Source: an uncultured Solobacterium sp.
GTDB lineage: Bacteria > Bacillota_I > Bacilli_A > Erysipelotrichales > Erysipelotrichaceae
Assembly: GCA_905194705.1 (NCBI GenBank)
Contig: CAJJTI010000131.1
Coordinates: 1-5,427 of the forward strand
Direction of reading: 5' to 3'
Length of the DNA stretch: 5,427 bases
Below the pieces are notes generated by a model that was not told the origin of the DNA, made no database searches, and saw only the letters and a program-made list of their open reading frames with translations. This document shows, in pieces, positions 4,644 through 5,427 of the stretch (position 1 is the first letter of the stretch; every line of letters starts with the position of its first letter). A program made the translations under genes and the position numbers.

Positions 4644-5427
4644 ATGGAATTTGATTTAAATAAAAGATATTGTTACTACTTTAATGAAATTTGTAAAATA
4701 CCACATGGTTCTAGAAATGAAAAAGCTCTTTCAGACTATATTGTAAACTTTGCCAAGGAGCATCATTTAGATTATAAACAGGATGATGTTTATAACGTTA
4801 TTATTGAAAAGCCTGCTTCAAAAGGATATGAAAAGTCTGAACCGATTATTTTACAAGCTCATATAGATATGGTAAATGAGAAAAATAAAACATCAAATCA
4901 TGACTTTGAAAAAGATCCATTAGATTTATATGTTGATGAAGATGGCTGGCTACATGCTCGCGGTACAACATTAGGCGCAGATGATGGTAAAGGTGTTGCC
5001 TATATGTTAGCGATACTGGAAGATAACACTTTAGAGCATCCATTTCTTCAATGCTATTTTACAACAATGGAAGAAATCGGGTTAATTGGTGCTGTTAATC
5101 TTAAAAAAGAAGACATTAAAGCAGATAAACTAATCAATCTTGATGGTGGTGGTGAATTTGTAACAACTACAAGTTCTTCAGGAGGAGCTAATGTCTTTGT
5201 GACAAAAGAAGTAAACTTCGTTCCTAATGAAGATCCTACCTATCAATTAGAAATTAGAGGACTACTTGGCGGTCATTCAGGTACTTTAATTCATACTGAA
5301 AAAGGTAATGCTAATACAATTGCCATAAGAATTTTAAAAGAAGCAGAAATACACGATTGTAATATTACTCTTGTTTCATTTAATGGTGGCTTAAAAGACA
5401 ACGCTATTCCTCGTGAAGCTGATGTTG
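4644..5427 (+). CDS. pepD: Aminoacyl-histidine dipeptidase, PepD type, M20 family (3' end cut off)
   Basis: The frame is open for 261 codons to the window edge, about half the usual length of near 480 residues. PepD is a cytoplasmic di-zinc aminopeptidase that cleaves dipeptides such as Xaa-His. Visible active-site motifs match E. coli PepD: QAHIDMV (71-77, metal ligand H73 and catalytic-site D75), GTTLGADDGKG (107-117, bridging D113), the catalytic Glu pair MEEIG (E143, E144) and LDGGGE (metal ligand D167). Then come LLGGHSG, the GNAN segment and FNGGLKDNAIPREA, typical of the lid domain boundary. The last metal His lies beyond the window. One difference is that D167 is followed by GGGE, where E. 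coli PepD has SEEEG. The gene diverges from oppD across a 180-bp control region, which fits joint use of imported peptides. Family assignment is strong; exact substrate range is inferred. Confidence 0.9.
   Translation, partial: MEFDLNKRYCYYFNEICKIPHGSRNEKALSDYIVNFAKEHHLDYKQDDVYNVIIEKPASKGYEKSEPIILQAHIDMVNEKNKTSNHDFEKDPLDLYVDEDGWLHARGTTLGADDGKGVAYMLAILEDNTLEHPFLQCYFTTMEEIGLIGAVNLKKEDIKADKLINLDGGGEFVTTTSSSGGANVFVTKEVNFVPNEDPTYQLEIRGLLGGHSGTLIHTEKGNANTIAIRILKEAEIHDCNITLVSFNGGLKDNAIPREADV

Noticed and set aside
4846..5043. Minus-strand open frame of 65 codons
   Set aside because: It lies wholly antisense to the dipeptidase gene; its His- and Leu-rich product reflects the complement of that gene's codons.

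Overview
The window is AT-rich DNA that looks like a low-GC Bacillota chromosome. TGG codes Trp and TGA is used as a stop, so the Mollicute code is unlikely. A ComK homologue, strong GGAGG-type ribosome binding sites and closely packed OppD/OppF genes fit Bacilli or Erysipelotrichia-like bacteria. Species cannot be fixed from the sequence. I see no RNA gene, insertion sequence, CRISPR array or phage gene.

Layout. (1) Positions 1-1211, plus strand: a two-gene unit. First is the 3' part of a membrane protein whose soluble C-terminal domain resembles a GIY-YIG fold with its catalytic residues lost. Twelve bases later starts a membrane-anchored LURP-one/Tubby-like (YxjI-type) protein. (2) Positions 1213-1235: a compact inverted repeat between convergent genes, containing the stop codon of the next gene. 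(3) Positions 1222-1668, minus strand: a short ComK-family competence regulator with its own good sigma-A-type promoter at 1748-1777. (4) Positions 1826-4463, minus strand: a unit read as oppD, then oppF (ATGA overlap), then a divergent guanylate-kinase-family gene 31 bp further on, then a strong intrinsic terminator. (5) Positions 4464-4643: a divergent control region with a clear promoter for oppD and an ATATTTCA / TGAAATAT inverted repeat. (6) From 4644 to the window end, plus strand: the first 261 codons of an M20-family aminoacyl-histidine dipeptidase (PepD type).

How the genes may work together. oppD and oppF encode the two ATPase subunits that power oligopeptide import, and the divergent PepD-type enzyme would hydrolyse the resulting dipeptides in the cytoplasm. 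This is a peptide import and use module with one shared control region. The permease (OppB/C) and binding protein (OppA) genes are absent from the unit, so they must be encoded elsewhere. The guanylate-kinase-like gene co-transcribed with the transporter has lost several residues needed for canonical catalysis and is the most puzzling member. The ComK gene next door and the membrane-anchored degenerate GIY-YIG protein are the other points worth a second look.
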